A stretch of DNA of 34,889 nt, taken from NCBI GenBank assembly GCA_905178155.1, contig CAJINV010000002.1, forward strand, positions 4,428,249 to 4,463,137, given 5' to 3'. Origin of the DNA: Amoebophrya sp. A120. Its lineage: Eukaryota > Sar > Dinophyceae > Syndiniales > Amoebophryaceae. A model generated the notes under the pieces. It was given only the letters and a program-made list of their open reading frames with translations, had not been told where the DNA came from and did not search any database. The position numbers and the translations under genes were made by a program. How positions within the stretch are numbered: position 1 is the first letter of the stretch; each line of letters opens with the position of its first letter. This document shows positions 1 through 9,600 of this stretch, piece by piece.

Positions 1-702
1 GCTGAGGCCTTTCGGGACAAGGTACTTACAAAATCACCCGGGGCGCGCTAGGGTACAGAATTGGGCAACCGGGCTAGGGCATAAAACTCGAGCAGGGCGC
101 AGAATTCGCCAAATCGGGCTAGGGTACAAAATTAGGCAAATCGAGATAGGCTACACAGTTTGGAGAGGGTACAGAATTAGCCAAATCGGGCGAGGGTACA
201 AAATTAGGCGTGTCGGGTGAGGGTATAAAATTAGGCGAATCGGTGTAGGGCACAAAGTTGGCTACTCCGCGCCGCCCTTGAAAGAGGAGCTTTGGCCCCC
301 GTGGTGCTGCTCTTCGCTAGACAAATATAAGCCCTGTCCGAGGGCGCAAGGTGAGGCCTTTCGGGGCAGGGTACGTACCTACAAAACTGCCCGGGGTGCG
401 CTAGGGTACAGAATTGGGCAGCCGTGAGAGGATACAAAATTCGAGCAGGGTGCAGAATTTGCCAAATCGGGCTAGGGTACAAAATTAGGGAAATCGGGAC
501 AGGGTACAAAATTCGGGGATGGTACAAAATTGGCCAAATCGGGGTAGGGTACAAAAGGAGCCGATTCGGGTGAGGGTATGAAATTAGGCGAATCGGGGTA
601 GGGTACCAAAGTGGCCAAACCGCGCAGCCTCCGACGGGAGGGCTTTGGCTCCCGCGGTTCTGCTCTTCCGACGCTAGACAAAAATAACCCCTGCGGCCCC
701 AC
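1..702. repeat. Higher-order tandem repeat
   Basis: The segment is built from a short degenerate unit of about 18-25 bp around GGGTACAAAATTAGGC and AATCGGGCTAGGGTAC. It is nested in a larger unit of about 350 bp: the stretch starting GAGGCCTTTCGGG at 4 recurs at 353, followed by the same order of sub-units. Both halves end in a stretch containing CTTTGGC(C/T)CCCG and a CTAGACAAA(T/A)ATAA box. Minus-strand frames read as a Y-P-D-x-P-N-F-V-P periodic peptide, but more than one frame is open, as expected from the repeat itself, so I do not call a gene. Confidence 0.85.
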
Positions 703-1318
703 CAAACCCCTGCTTTATATATATTTATGAAGGTGCACTGAAGCTGTAGTGGGTGGAACTTCTACTATGTCCTGCTCGATCTTCATCTTTTTCTCTCCTT
801 TCATTTTCTTTTTGGAGCTGTGCTATTGTGTACTGCTAGCACGGACGAGTTGTGCAACTACTAAAAACCCGCAGACAACGTAGTTTTGTGCCCTATTTCC
901 GTCAAGAGGAAGTGAACAGAACAAAATTACAGCTCGTCAATGATTTTTTCGTCACGCGCGCGTCGGCCCTGGTACAGAGCGGAAGTGGAGGGCGGACGGC
1001 CAGTGAGATAAGGGAAATGGACGAAATGCTGGGCAACATGAACTACAGCACCGAGCAAGACGATGAAGAGGCCTTCATTCAAGCCTATCCAACATGACAG
1101 ATTTTTGGGCTCGACGGAGGGAATTTTTGTTCATATGTTCATGCATGATTCTTAATGTTGATGTGCCACTGCCGGTGGGGGTACTTCTTAGTTCCGGCGA
1201 GACTTTGCAAGCAATAGCAAGCGGAGCAAATAAACCAAAATAAATGGAATTATGCACCCAAAAAATTCATCCTCCGGGGTAAGTAGTTCCTTCAAATCTC
1301 CTTCTCCATAAATCCCAA
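703..1318 (+). other. Gap with a possible exon (about 852-1097)
   Basis: No complete gene is supported. An open frame at about 852-1097 has acidic, plausible composition and ends in a run rich in D and E, but it has no ATG at its start and no recognised family. A second short frame opens at the ATG at 766 with a strongly hydrophobic stretch of about 25 residues and stops after about 39 codons. The two could be exons of one gene joined by an undetected intron. A GTAAGT sequence at about 1279 could be a donor site. Confidence 0.3.
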
Positions 1319-3042
1319 ATGGCGTTGTTCCAAGAAATGGACCTCATGGAGCAGAAAACCCGAGAAACCGATACGACCTGCTCAAACGGTACAATCTCAA
1401 ACGTTACAATAGAGTATGGAAATCTGTGATGCAAACGGTGCATGACCTAGCCTCCTCCCACAGCATTGCGCATGACAAGTTCTGGAGTCCCAAACCGCAG
1501 TAGAATCTGGCGAAATTTGTATTGCAGTGTGGGTCTGTCATGAGCATGCTCATCATGCAATACAAAATCCAGATTCTTTTGTAACGCTTGAGATTGTGAC
1601 GCTTCTTGAGCGGGTCATAACCGATGTGAAGCTCGATGATGTCCCGAAGCAGGTCACGCTGCCACACCCCGGAACCTCCGGAACCATGACGGGCGACGAA
1701 AGTTCGGACCCGACGGTTCGGAGCTTTTTCTATGCACTGCAAAGGTATCGTACTAGTATGAATCGCATGACAAATGTCCTTAGAATGAGAAATGAAATTT
1801 GTAATGCGGATTCAGCATAGCAAATGAATTTGCAATGCATGACTGCGATTAATGTTACCAGTGAGATGCTTTTGCAATGCATATTCTATCCCCGAAGACA
1901 AGTCCGAATGACCGGACGGAGTCGCGGGAATCAAGATCTATGAGAGTGCACAACTCCCTCCCCTGATTTGTGTAGCTGCATCCACAGCAATACAAACACC
2001 AGCACGCGTAGTGCTTATGCATGATAAATTTGTGTTCCTAGTGCAGTACTGTTTCGGCTTCGAAATTTGTCATGCAAGCAGTGCCATGAGGCAGCGACTG
2101 GATTCGGGGTTTTGCATTACAAATAAGGGGGAGGTGGACCTGTGCACTGTCATAAGATCGGTCAAAATTGTCGAAGCGGTGATAATATCAAACGCAAAAA
2201 TGCCCGGGTCTGGAAGTAGATTGCGAGATTTGTAATGCTGGTCTGGCATGAGCATGACTCTGAACAACTCTGTGTTGCGTGGCCGGGAAGCGCTCCTCTT
2301 GGCTGTAATGCAAAAACACAGCTTCTCATGCGGAGTACGCAACTTAGAATTACGGAAAAACTTGTCATGCTTTGTAGCGCATTACAGTGTAGTGCTGAAT
2401 ATTCCTTGTCTTGCATCACAAGTTTCCAGACCCAGACACATTTGCAGTTCATAGATAAGCAGCAGTCCAAAGTCCAACATCGCAAACAGTACTGGCGTAT
2501 CCTGTGCAAAAGTATCGTACTCGTATTGGAATCATGCATTACAAATCTTTTTGTTATGTCAAATCTGCATTACAAATTTCATTTCCCATGCTGAGGAAAT
2601 TTGTAATGCGTTTATACGAGTGCGATACTTTTGCAGTGCATACGGCGGGACCATGCTGCAGGAATACCAGGCGAGATTAGCAGAAAGCCGGAAATCGAAT
2701 TTCAAAACAACAGCCGGCAGTAGCGGCGGCAGTAGAACGAACGCAACTCTGCAGAACATAACTTATCCGGAGGGCGAGAGCAAAAACACGGTGGATTTGG
2801 ATAAGGTGATAGAATCTAGTGCGGAGCAAGGCGAGGATTTTAGCAGCGAGATGTTGACAAGTACAGCACTACCAGCAGCGCCAAAGAAATCCCGGGGAAA
2901 GTTGGAAGTGCGGGTGAGCTCGTCACAGGCCGCGGGGGCTGATCGCGCAGGAGGCAGTAGAGCCGCGCCCAGGAATAGTCTCTACACGGCCACGGATCAC
3001 TTCTCGACCCTGCGACACAGTACTATCATCTACCGTTTTTGA
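1319..3042 (+). CDS. Hypothetical Ser-rich protein, six exons split by five introner elements
   Basis: I do not recognise the family. The ATG at 1319 opens a frame beginning MALFQEMDLMEQKTRETD. Removing the elements at 1372-1619, 1939-2154, 2186-2453 and 2498-2642 with one TSD copy each joins exons cleanly. The product ends in a long hydrophilic exon (about 2644-3042) rich in Ser, Gly, Lys and Glu, and no membrane segment is seen. One junction is odd. At the element 1731-1883 the TSD-based join leaves the downstream exons one base out of frame, and keeping one extra base (resuming at CTATCC) restores the frame. The protein looks intrinsically disordered. Gene existence is well supported by the frame-restoring junctions; function is unknown. 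Confidence 0.6.
1372..1619. mobile_element. Introner element, CTCA-repeat family
   Basis: Target duplication ACCGA at 1367-1371 and 1620-1624. Each terminal inverted repeat contains two tandem copies of a unit near CTCAAACGTTACAAT. Removal joins ...RETD to VKLDDVPK in frame. The same terminal architecture is seen at 11696-11937. Confidence 0.85.
1731..1883. mobile_element. Introner element, family A
   Basis: Ends TATGCACTGCAAA and TTTTGCAATGCATA. The target duplication is TTC, possibly TTCTAT. Excision by the duplication leaves a one-base frame problem in the host gene, so the true splice junction is uncertain. Confidence 0.75.
1939..2154. mobile_element. Introner element, family B
   Basis: Ends TATGAGAGTGCACAAC and TGTGCACTGTCATA, target duplication AGATC on both sides. 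It contains internal GCATGATAAATTTG and TTTGTCATGC motifs. Removal joins exons in frame. Confidence 0.85.
2186..2453. mobile_element. Introner element, family C
   Basis: Starts TATCAAACGCAAAAATGCC and ends CCCAGACACATTTGCAG then TTCATA; target duplication GATAA. The arms near the ends match the CTGGGTCTGGAA family seen at 7959, 24777, 28031 and 30512. Confidence 0.85.
2498..2642. mobile_element. Introner element, family A
   Basis: Ends TATCCTGTGCAAAAGTATCG and CGATACTTTTGCAGTGCATA. The target duplication is GGCG (four matched bases). Removal joins NSTG to GTMLQEYQ in frame. Confidence 0.85.
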
Positions 3043-3219
3043 TAAAAGTGTTTTTTTTCTGTAAGAAGGTTAGTTTTGGTCGTTCTCATCTCTACAACTA
3101 CGCATGCAGTGAGTGAGTGCCTCGTCTACCTGTTAATATTACCAGCAGCGCAGTAGAAGTGGCAGTACTAAAGAAGATGCAACACAAGATGGGTTTTTTC
3201 AAAAATATCAACAGATTTC

Positions 3220-3943
3220 ATGCAGTATGGATCGTCGCCTTCCCGCATCCGCGAGGTCATCTTCGAAACAAACGAATCAATATCGGATGTGCTTTACGGC
3301 AGTTGAAAAATCTAAAACTCAGGTCGGCCATGGTCCACCGATTTTGCAAAGGCATCTACCATGCAAGAAAGAACATGACTTGGAAGGGGAAATTTCCATG
3401 TTCTTGGAGCGTCTGTTTTCTGTATCCTAAAGTTTTTCTGAGTGACAGCGCTCTGGTGTCGCAACTCATGGCCGCTTGATTTAGATTTTATCCCTGATTT
3501 CCCGAAGCTGTGGAGCGATTCTGTCCCGCTGTTCATCCCCGACGCCACTTCCATCCTCGAGTCCGTCGAAATGGCGTGCGACAGCTCGGTCTTTGTCGGC
3601 GATTTTTTTGCCGCGGTTTTATTGAAACACTACCTGGAAATTTCGAATTTGCCCCTGGGGATGACGCAGAGGGACGCGAAAGCCATGGCTATTCGGAAGT
3701 AAAGATGTTGGATGAAGTAGTGGATTTCGTTTGCAACTTTGAAATTTCACCGTCAAGAACATGCCGCGCTGTTGTTCCAAGCGCAAGTGCTACTTAATCG
3801 CTGACGATTCATCTTCAGCATCACATGCAACCTACAGGTACCTGCACTTCAACTTCCAGAACCTGTTCAAACCGGAAATCGCCGGTGGTCCGAGAGGGCG
3901 GCAACAGCAGTCGCAGATCAGACCTTCCGGGGGCGACTACTGA
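3220..3943 (+). CDS. Hypothetical gene, exon structure uncertain
   Basis: The ATG at 3220 opens MQYGSSPSRIREVIFETNES and reaches about 3302. A weak introner-like segment follows (3303-3445). A second clear exon (about 3447-3700) has a hydrophobic/acidic composition, including FVGDFFAAVLLKHYLEIS, and ends at a stop after MAIRK. A third candidate exon from about 3762 includes YRYLHFNFQNLFKPEI and stops at 3943. The 3701-3760 interval could be an intron, starting GTAAAG and ending CAAG, but the strict GT-AG join and the AAG-repeat join give different frames. The first junction is also one base off. Family not recognised. This may be a decayed gene or one with unusual splice sites. Confidence 0.4.
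3303..3445. mobile_element. Possible introner element, weak terminal repeats
   Basis: The left end TTGAAAAATCTAAAACT loosely matches the complement of the right end near TCCTAAAGTTTTTCTGA. A possible target duplication CAG lies on both sides. Excision by CAG is one base out of frame with the next clear exon, so this call is weak. Confidence 0.4.
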
Positions 3944-3966
3944 GTCCTCGGGTTTTCGGTGGTCTA

Positions 3967-4393
3967 TTAAGAATAAGGTAACAAGGAATCTAGACGTGAC
4001 CGGGGGGGTCACGCCCGTCCGGCCGGCCGGACGGACGGCACGTGACCGGGGGTCGGTCGTGGCGCTAGGAGGTGGTGGCCGCGGTGGACCGCGCGCCCGG
4101 GCAACTAAAAAAAAAAAAAGGTCATGAGCTCGGTCCTTCACTGAAGAACTGCCTCTCTTCGTCACGCTCCGCCCCCGGTCACGCGGCCGGGGGCTGTTAG
4201 CTAGCTCGGGCGCCCAACTAAAAAATCCGCCGTCGGTGACGCGGCCGGGGGCTTCTAGCTACCGAGGGCCAAAGTTGCTGCGGCATTCAGCGCCGAACTC
4301 GCCCCGAGGCCGGACTACCCCCGGTCACGTGCCGTCCGGCCGGACGGACGGACGTGACCCCCCCGGTCACGTCGAGTTTCCCTGTTACTATAT
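3967..4393. mobile_element. GC-rich fold-back element with about 85-bp inverted arms
   Basis: The left arm (3967 to about 4060) and right arm (about 4305-4393) are near-perfect reverse complements. Both contain GACGTGACCGGGGGGGTCAC and a CCGTCCGGCCGGACGG core. The likely target duplication is TCTA at 3963-3966 and 4394-4397. Two related copies of CGCGGCCGGGGGCT lie in the loop. It differs from the A-H introners in its extreme GC content and its long arms. It lies just beyond the stop at 3943, but removing it also joins open frames across the site, so it may be an intron. Confidence 0.75.
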
Positions 4394-4560
4394 TCTAAAC
4401 ACGCGGAAGATTTTGCTGCGGAAGCGCAGGGGCGAGTTTTTCAAAAACAAGCTTTAGCTCACGGGAACAACATACTTAAAAACAGCATGGAGCTTCGCGG
4501 AGGAAGAGCCGTGTCCACAGCGGAGGAATGTTTATTCATGACGCAAAACGCAACTACTTA
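4394..4560 (+). CDS. Possible C-terminal exon after the fold-back element
   Basis: If the element is removed at TCTA, one frame continues from the left flank through KHAEDFAAEAQGRVFQKQAL to a stop at about 4560. A second frame continues through GLNTRKILLRKRRGEFFKN to a stop near 4455. Which frame is real cannot be settled from sequence alone, and both could be chance. No family recognised. Confidence 0.3.
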
Positions 4561-5132
4561 GAAAATGAAATCCAAAAGGAGTTCTATCCACAGAGAAGAT
4601 AATAAATTACGCTCACGCAAACAAACTCAGAAAAAATCTAGACATCAGAGAGTTTTAAAGTTACTTTTTGATCACGATAGCGCACACGACGACTGTAGTT
4701 TTTTGTATTTAGATGCACTATACGCATCGCAGTGACAACGCGACGAGTCCGAGAGGAAGAATAATAGGGCACTAGGTGGCCCTTTTCAGCCCATGTTGCC
4801 CCGTTTGTTTTAGATTTTCGGCGTTCCTTTTCAAGGTTCAGAAATGCAAGTAGTGGTCGTATCACTTGTAGTTCCTTGCGATCCTTTTCGGACACCAGAT
4901 GCGTCAATCCGATCTTTTAAATTTTCGTGTGCTTTGTTGAGCAAAGGTTCATGAAGCTCCTCGTGTACAGAAGGTTTTGTAGGTTCTTCGTTGTCTGGAT
5001 CAACTCCACGTGAAAAAGAAAGTACTCGTATATAATTTAGGACCCCACCGGCGAGGACTTTCGCTCACAGAAAAAGACAACAAGTCGGCTTGGAGATAGT
5101 CCGTTAGGTACAGGGTTGATAAAATAGGAAAG
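4561..5132. other. Intergenic, no supported gene
   Basis: A minus-strand open frame at 4638-4907 (89 codons) exists, but it has no recognisable domain and no neighbour on that strand, so it is not called. The interval lacks introner ends and tandem repeats. It presumably holds the 5' region of the next gene. Confidence 0.5.
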
Positions 5133-5893
5133 ATGCGGTCCGTCTTTCTCTCCCTCGTAGCGTCCTCCGCTACGACATCTTCTGCGCTTTTGATGAAGGA
5201 GAAAGCCCAAACGTCCGCCGCTTTCACTTTGAAGGAACAGGAGGCCGCGAAGCAGGGGTTCGGGTTACCGGGATGTGATTTAGACACCTATGTCCGCTAC
5301 AAGGTCACGTTTTGCTCCGGGACGAAGGGAGAGGGCGGAATCAAGCCGTTGAAGAACCCGTACTTTAAGAAGCTGGAAGCGGACGTCAGCGAGTATAAGA
5401 AGGAGGGAAACCGCGAGCTGGGCTGGAAGAAGTGGATGGGGGTAAAGCTAAAGCAGCTACTTTACTACGTGTTTTTGATGTGCATATAATGCTGGTGCAG
5501 TCGGGTATGCATGACAAAACGACATTTTCATGCGTGATCGTGCATTACAAAATCAAAAAGCGAAGTCACACCATGAAAAAATCCAGGACACCATCGTCGA
5601 AAACTCCTTCTCCGTCTGCCACAACGAAATCGGTGCTTTATCCTGTGCAAAAGCATCGTAGTCGTAGTAATTCTTGGAATCATGCATTACAAATCTCTTT
5701 CCTAAGGTGAATCCGCACTACAAACTTCATTTGTCATGCTGAGGAAATTTGTAATGCATTTATACGAGTGCGATAGTACTTTTGCCCTGCATACGCTTTC
5801 GCAAACGGCGACTCCTGCACCTACGAATTTAAAAACGAGGCGGGGCAGGTCATGCCGACGGACGCTGTCAGCTTATTCGGGGTTTCTGTGTAA
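5133..5893 (+). CDS. Small secreted protein, unknown function
   Basis: The ATG at 5133 starts a signal-peptide-like segment (MRSVFLSLVASSATTSSALL). A soluble region follows with Cys residues in GLPGCDLD, KVTFCSG, FSVCHNE and GDSCTYE, suggesting disulphides. The first interruption can be read as a GT-AG intron at 5442-5565, joining KKWMG to SHHEKIQDTIVE in frame. The second is a family A introner at 5639-5793. The spliced product is about 155 residues and ends SLFGVSV at the stop 5891-5893. No family recognised. Its neighbour downstream also encodes a secreted protein, but the two share no obvious similarity. Confidence 0.7.
5442..5565 (+). other. Intron, GT-AG reading
   Basis: Begins GTAAAGC and ends GCGAAG. 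The interior has imperfect inverted arms (GTGTTTTTGAT near 5469 against ATCAAAAAGCG near 5552) and GCATGACA / GCATTACA motifs, so it looks like an introner that also satisfies GT-AG. Confidence 0.55.
5639..5793. mobile_element. Introner element, family A
   Basis: Ends TATCCTGTGCAAAAGCATCG and TTTTGCCCTGCATA. The target duplication is GCTT, offset by one base on the right. Removal joins NEIGA to FANGDSCTYE in frame. Confidence 0.85.
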
Positions 5894-6697
5894 GCGGTTG
5901 AGTGGCAGAGCCAGAGACTACATCAGTTTGATGTGATTCTTCAGAAAACTATAAGCTGTTTCGGGTCAGTCGCTATGTAAGATTTTTGGTTTCGGGTTAA
6001 CAAGGTTTGAAGTTTTAGAAATCGAAATGCAAAAAAAAATGGATCTGCGAAAAATTATGATGCGCTACGAAGATGAGAAAGGAACTTTGATTACTTTGAT
6101 ATACTGCAATGGTTTGACGAACTGAAACTATTTTCAGAACACATTTGGTCGACACTGAAACTTTGATTACTTTGATATACTGCATTTTCTATGCTTTTTT
6201 ATGATTACTTTGATATACTGCAACTTTCGCACCCGGTTCTCATCTTCATCTCGCGCATCTAAATTTTGCTTTGACAGTTTGCTGCATGTTTAGGGGAAAT
6301 GAAAATCTTGAGCGGCAGCTCAGAAGCGGTTGAGGAAAGGCAACGATTGAGATATATCTGCGGTGATTTAAAAAGCTGAGTGGTCGTGTTCTCGGTATTT
6401 ATGTCCGTTCCCGAAGATGTAATTTGAGGCTTCGCTCTGTTTTTGCTCGTCGCGCGTCTCCTACCACAGTTACTTTCTTGTCAAGATCTGACTCTTGTCG
6501 GTGAAAATGAGACAGAGATCTTCATCTTGTGGGCTACACTGCACGTGGGCCACGTGGTCCTACTCTTTCTGAGCAGCGTAAGTTCTTCTGCGGTTTTTTA
6601 CGTCGTTCTTTTCCCGCTCCACCAGCACGGAAAATTTAGATTACATCACTATTCGGAATATCAATAGCTACGCCTTCTAAAGTCCAATAATACGACC
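5894..6697. other. Intergenic, with a 20-bp motif repeated three times
   Basis: GATTACTTTGATATACTGCA occurs exactly at 6089-6108, 6165-6184 and 6203-6222. The remainder is A+T-rich with no supported gene. A 74-codon open frame at 6443-6667 is hydrophobic but unsupported, and is more likely the 5' region of the next gene. Confidence 0.7.
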
Positions 6698-9600
6698 ATG
6701 CGGAGGGCGCGTCCGGGCGCCGTGTCGCTCGTAGCGGCCTTTACTGCTCTCACCGATGCGGCCAAATCCCCGGAAACCAACGGCATCGCCAAGGTGCTAG
6801 AAATGCTTGCTGGCATGAAGGAGAAGGCGATCAAGGAACTGCAGGATGAGAAAGTAACCTTCGCCAAATTTTCCCAGTGGTGCGACGACACGAAGATAGA
6901 ATTGGACTCGGCGATAAAGAAGGGCGGTACCATGATCGACGATTATGCATTGCAAAAGGAATATTGCACTAAGTCTAGTAGGAGGTCTCGTGGCAAGATT
7001 TCTAAAGAGGAAAAAATGCAGTTTGTGATGCTGTTTCACCTAAGGTGGGAGATATGTCATGCGCGATTGCAACTAATACGAGAACGAGTGCCGCGATACT
7101 TTTGCACAGAATAACAAATACACCGGGGCAATCGCGATGAACGAAGGAAAGAGCACGGAGCTCGCAAGCGAAATCGAGGAACTCGCTGGTAAAAGAATTA
7201 TACTCTTTCAAAGTTACATGCTTCTTTAAATTTGCATGTAGTGGCGATTTCGATGAAGTTAGAATTTGAGTTTTAGACTCATACATAATGACGATGTGTA
7301 GATGTGGACGCAATGCAAAATTTTTGCTTTTGGCCCTTCAGATACAATATAACACATTTAAAAAATACCAGCTTCCTCCGCCGCTCTGACCGAAAAGAAA
7401 AACGCGGAAGTCGCCCGTCGAGCGGAAGAAGCCTCTGCCAGCGCGAAGATAAAGGCGGAAATCCAGGAAAACATCATCGCGGTGGGCAAGGCGATTGAAG
7501 TTTTGAAGGCCGAACCAAAGTCCGTCGCGTTTACGCAAACGAAAAAGGAGGCTTTGATGCAAATGGAGCAATCTACCGCCATGTCCAGTAGGCAGAAGGA
7601 GATCGTGTCGCTGTTGGTCACAGGTACTTTTGTTTTTCGCGAAGATGAAGTCAAAAGTTTTTAATTATTTTGAATTTTGCAGCATCACATCGAGGGATAA
7701 TTGTCATTAGCTTTGCTTTGTATGGTAAGTTTTTAACTTGTTCAATGGCGCAAAGGGATTTGAACAGCGACATTTTCCTACATGATGTACTTCTAAATCA
7801 AAATTATCCAGGTGTCCCTGCGTACGAGAACCAGTCCGGCGGTGTTATCAAGATGCTCGAGGACTTGATGGACCAGTTCGTCGCGGAGAAATTTAAAGAA
7901 GAGAAGGAAGACAGCATCAAAGCCGCCGCTTCCGACAAGATCGTGACGAATTTAAACGTATCAAATGCAAATACGTCTGGGTCATCTGGAGGAGCAAAAG
8001 GTTTGTCATGCAGCTTTCGCATGAGCCAGAAAGTCTGGAATGCGGGCCGTAGCATCACAAGTTAAAGTTTTGAGAAGGTTTCCCTAACTGTTGAATCCAT
8101 ACGAGAACTCCGCATGAGAATGGCAATCAAAAGAGAGGACTTCTTCTTTTCCTGGTCACGCAATACAGATTTCTGCGTCGATCAGATTTAGCATGACAAA
8201 CTCGAACTCTTCCACACCCAGACATGTTTGCATTTGATAAAACGGCCAGATCCGCTTGGTTGAAGAAGACAAGACCCGCTCTGAGGGCGCCAAGGCAAAG
8301 CACGACGCCGCCGCGGGAAAGGCGAGCGAGGACAAAGCGGACGCTATCCTGAGTAGAAACACCCCTACACCATAGTCAAGTTGATAAATCTGCAACACAA
8401 AAAAACTCAAAGTCATGGGAGTATATGCATGACAGGTTCCTGTCTGCAGCGTAGTGCTGGTTAGCGAGGACAGCCGCATCACAAAGATGGCCCCTTATGC
8501 TGTTTACAGCACCACAAATCCCAGAACACGACTACAATCGCCACGCATGATGCGGATGCGCATTACAAATGATTCTGTGGATGCAAATCTGCAAGACAAC
8601 TAGGGGGTGGGGATGTTTTTACTCAGGATAGACGCGGAAGAGACGCTCGCGAAGAATGTGAAAAACGAAAAGCAGATGTCCGCGACGTGTGCGAAGAAGC
8701 ACGCCGACATGGACGTCAGGACCCAAATATGAAGTGCAAAAGTATCGTACTCGTATAAGTGCATGACAAATTCCCTCAGCGTGAGAATTAAGATTTGTAA
8801 TGCGTATTTACTTTGAGGAAAAACTTGTAACTATGCAAGACTTGCATTTATACGAATGCGATACTTTTGCACAGGATACCAGACCAGAACGGCGGAGATC
8901 GAAGCGATTGGCAAGGCGGCGGAGACTATGATACACAAAAGTTCGTCACAAGGACAATAATCACTCATGTTGCGCATTTTTGCAATACAAACACAAACGT
9001 GTCTATCATGTGCAATAAAAATTCACCTTCACCACATTGTTCGAGTTTCGTACGCGAGTTGCCGTGTGTTTGTTCGCCAAAAGATGAAAAAGCTGTGTTG
9101 GTAGAAAAAATTATCATTCAAAATCTGCACCAAAGCAGTAACTGCGGCGAACTTTTTTCCCTTCCATAGAGACAATCGAAGGCGTTGCCGGGTTGAAGAC
9201 CGCTGCGGGTTTGGTGCAGCAGGCGACCACCTCGTTCCTGCAGCTGTCCGCCAACAAAGTGTTCTCCAAACAGCACTCTTCCGACGTCGACGTCGCGTCT
9301 CTGCTCCGCACCGCGGGCCAGAAGCAACACAGCAAGCGGCTGCAGCTCCTCGCTTTGAAGATCGAGTCCCTTTCGTCCGTCGGCGGGCCGTTTGATAAGA
9401 TCAAAAAGATGATCGAAGACATGATCATGAAGCTAAAGAAAGAATCCGCGGAGGAAGCCGGGAAGAACGCCCAGTGCGTCCAGTTATGCAGTGAAAAAGT
9501 AGGGTAGAAGTGGTACTGGTGGAACTGTTGTCGCATGACAGATCTCCTTTCAGCTAACTTGAATGTGCGTGACAAGTTAAAGTTTTCGTTTTTCTTCCTA

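Noticed and set aside
231-705. Minus-strand frames with Y-P-x-P-I and P-N-F-V-P repeats
   Set aside because: They are translations of the tandem repeat; more than one frame is open and none has a start region or a non-repeat domain.
2235-2594. 119-codon plus-strand ORF
   Set aside because: It lies almost entirely within introner elements at 2186-2453 and 2498-2642.
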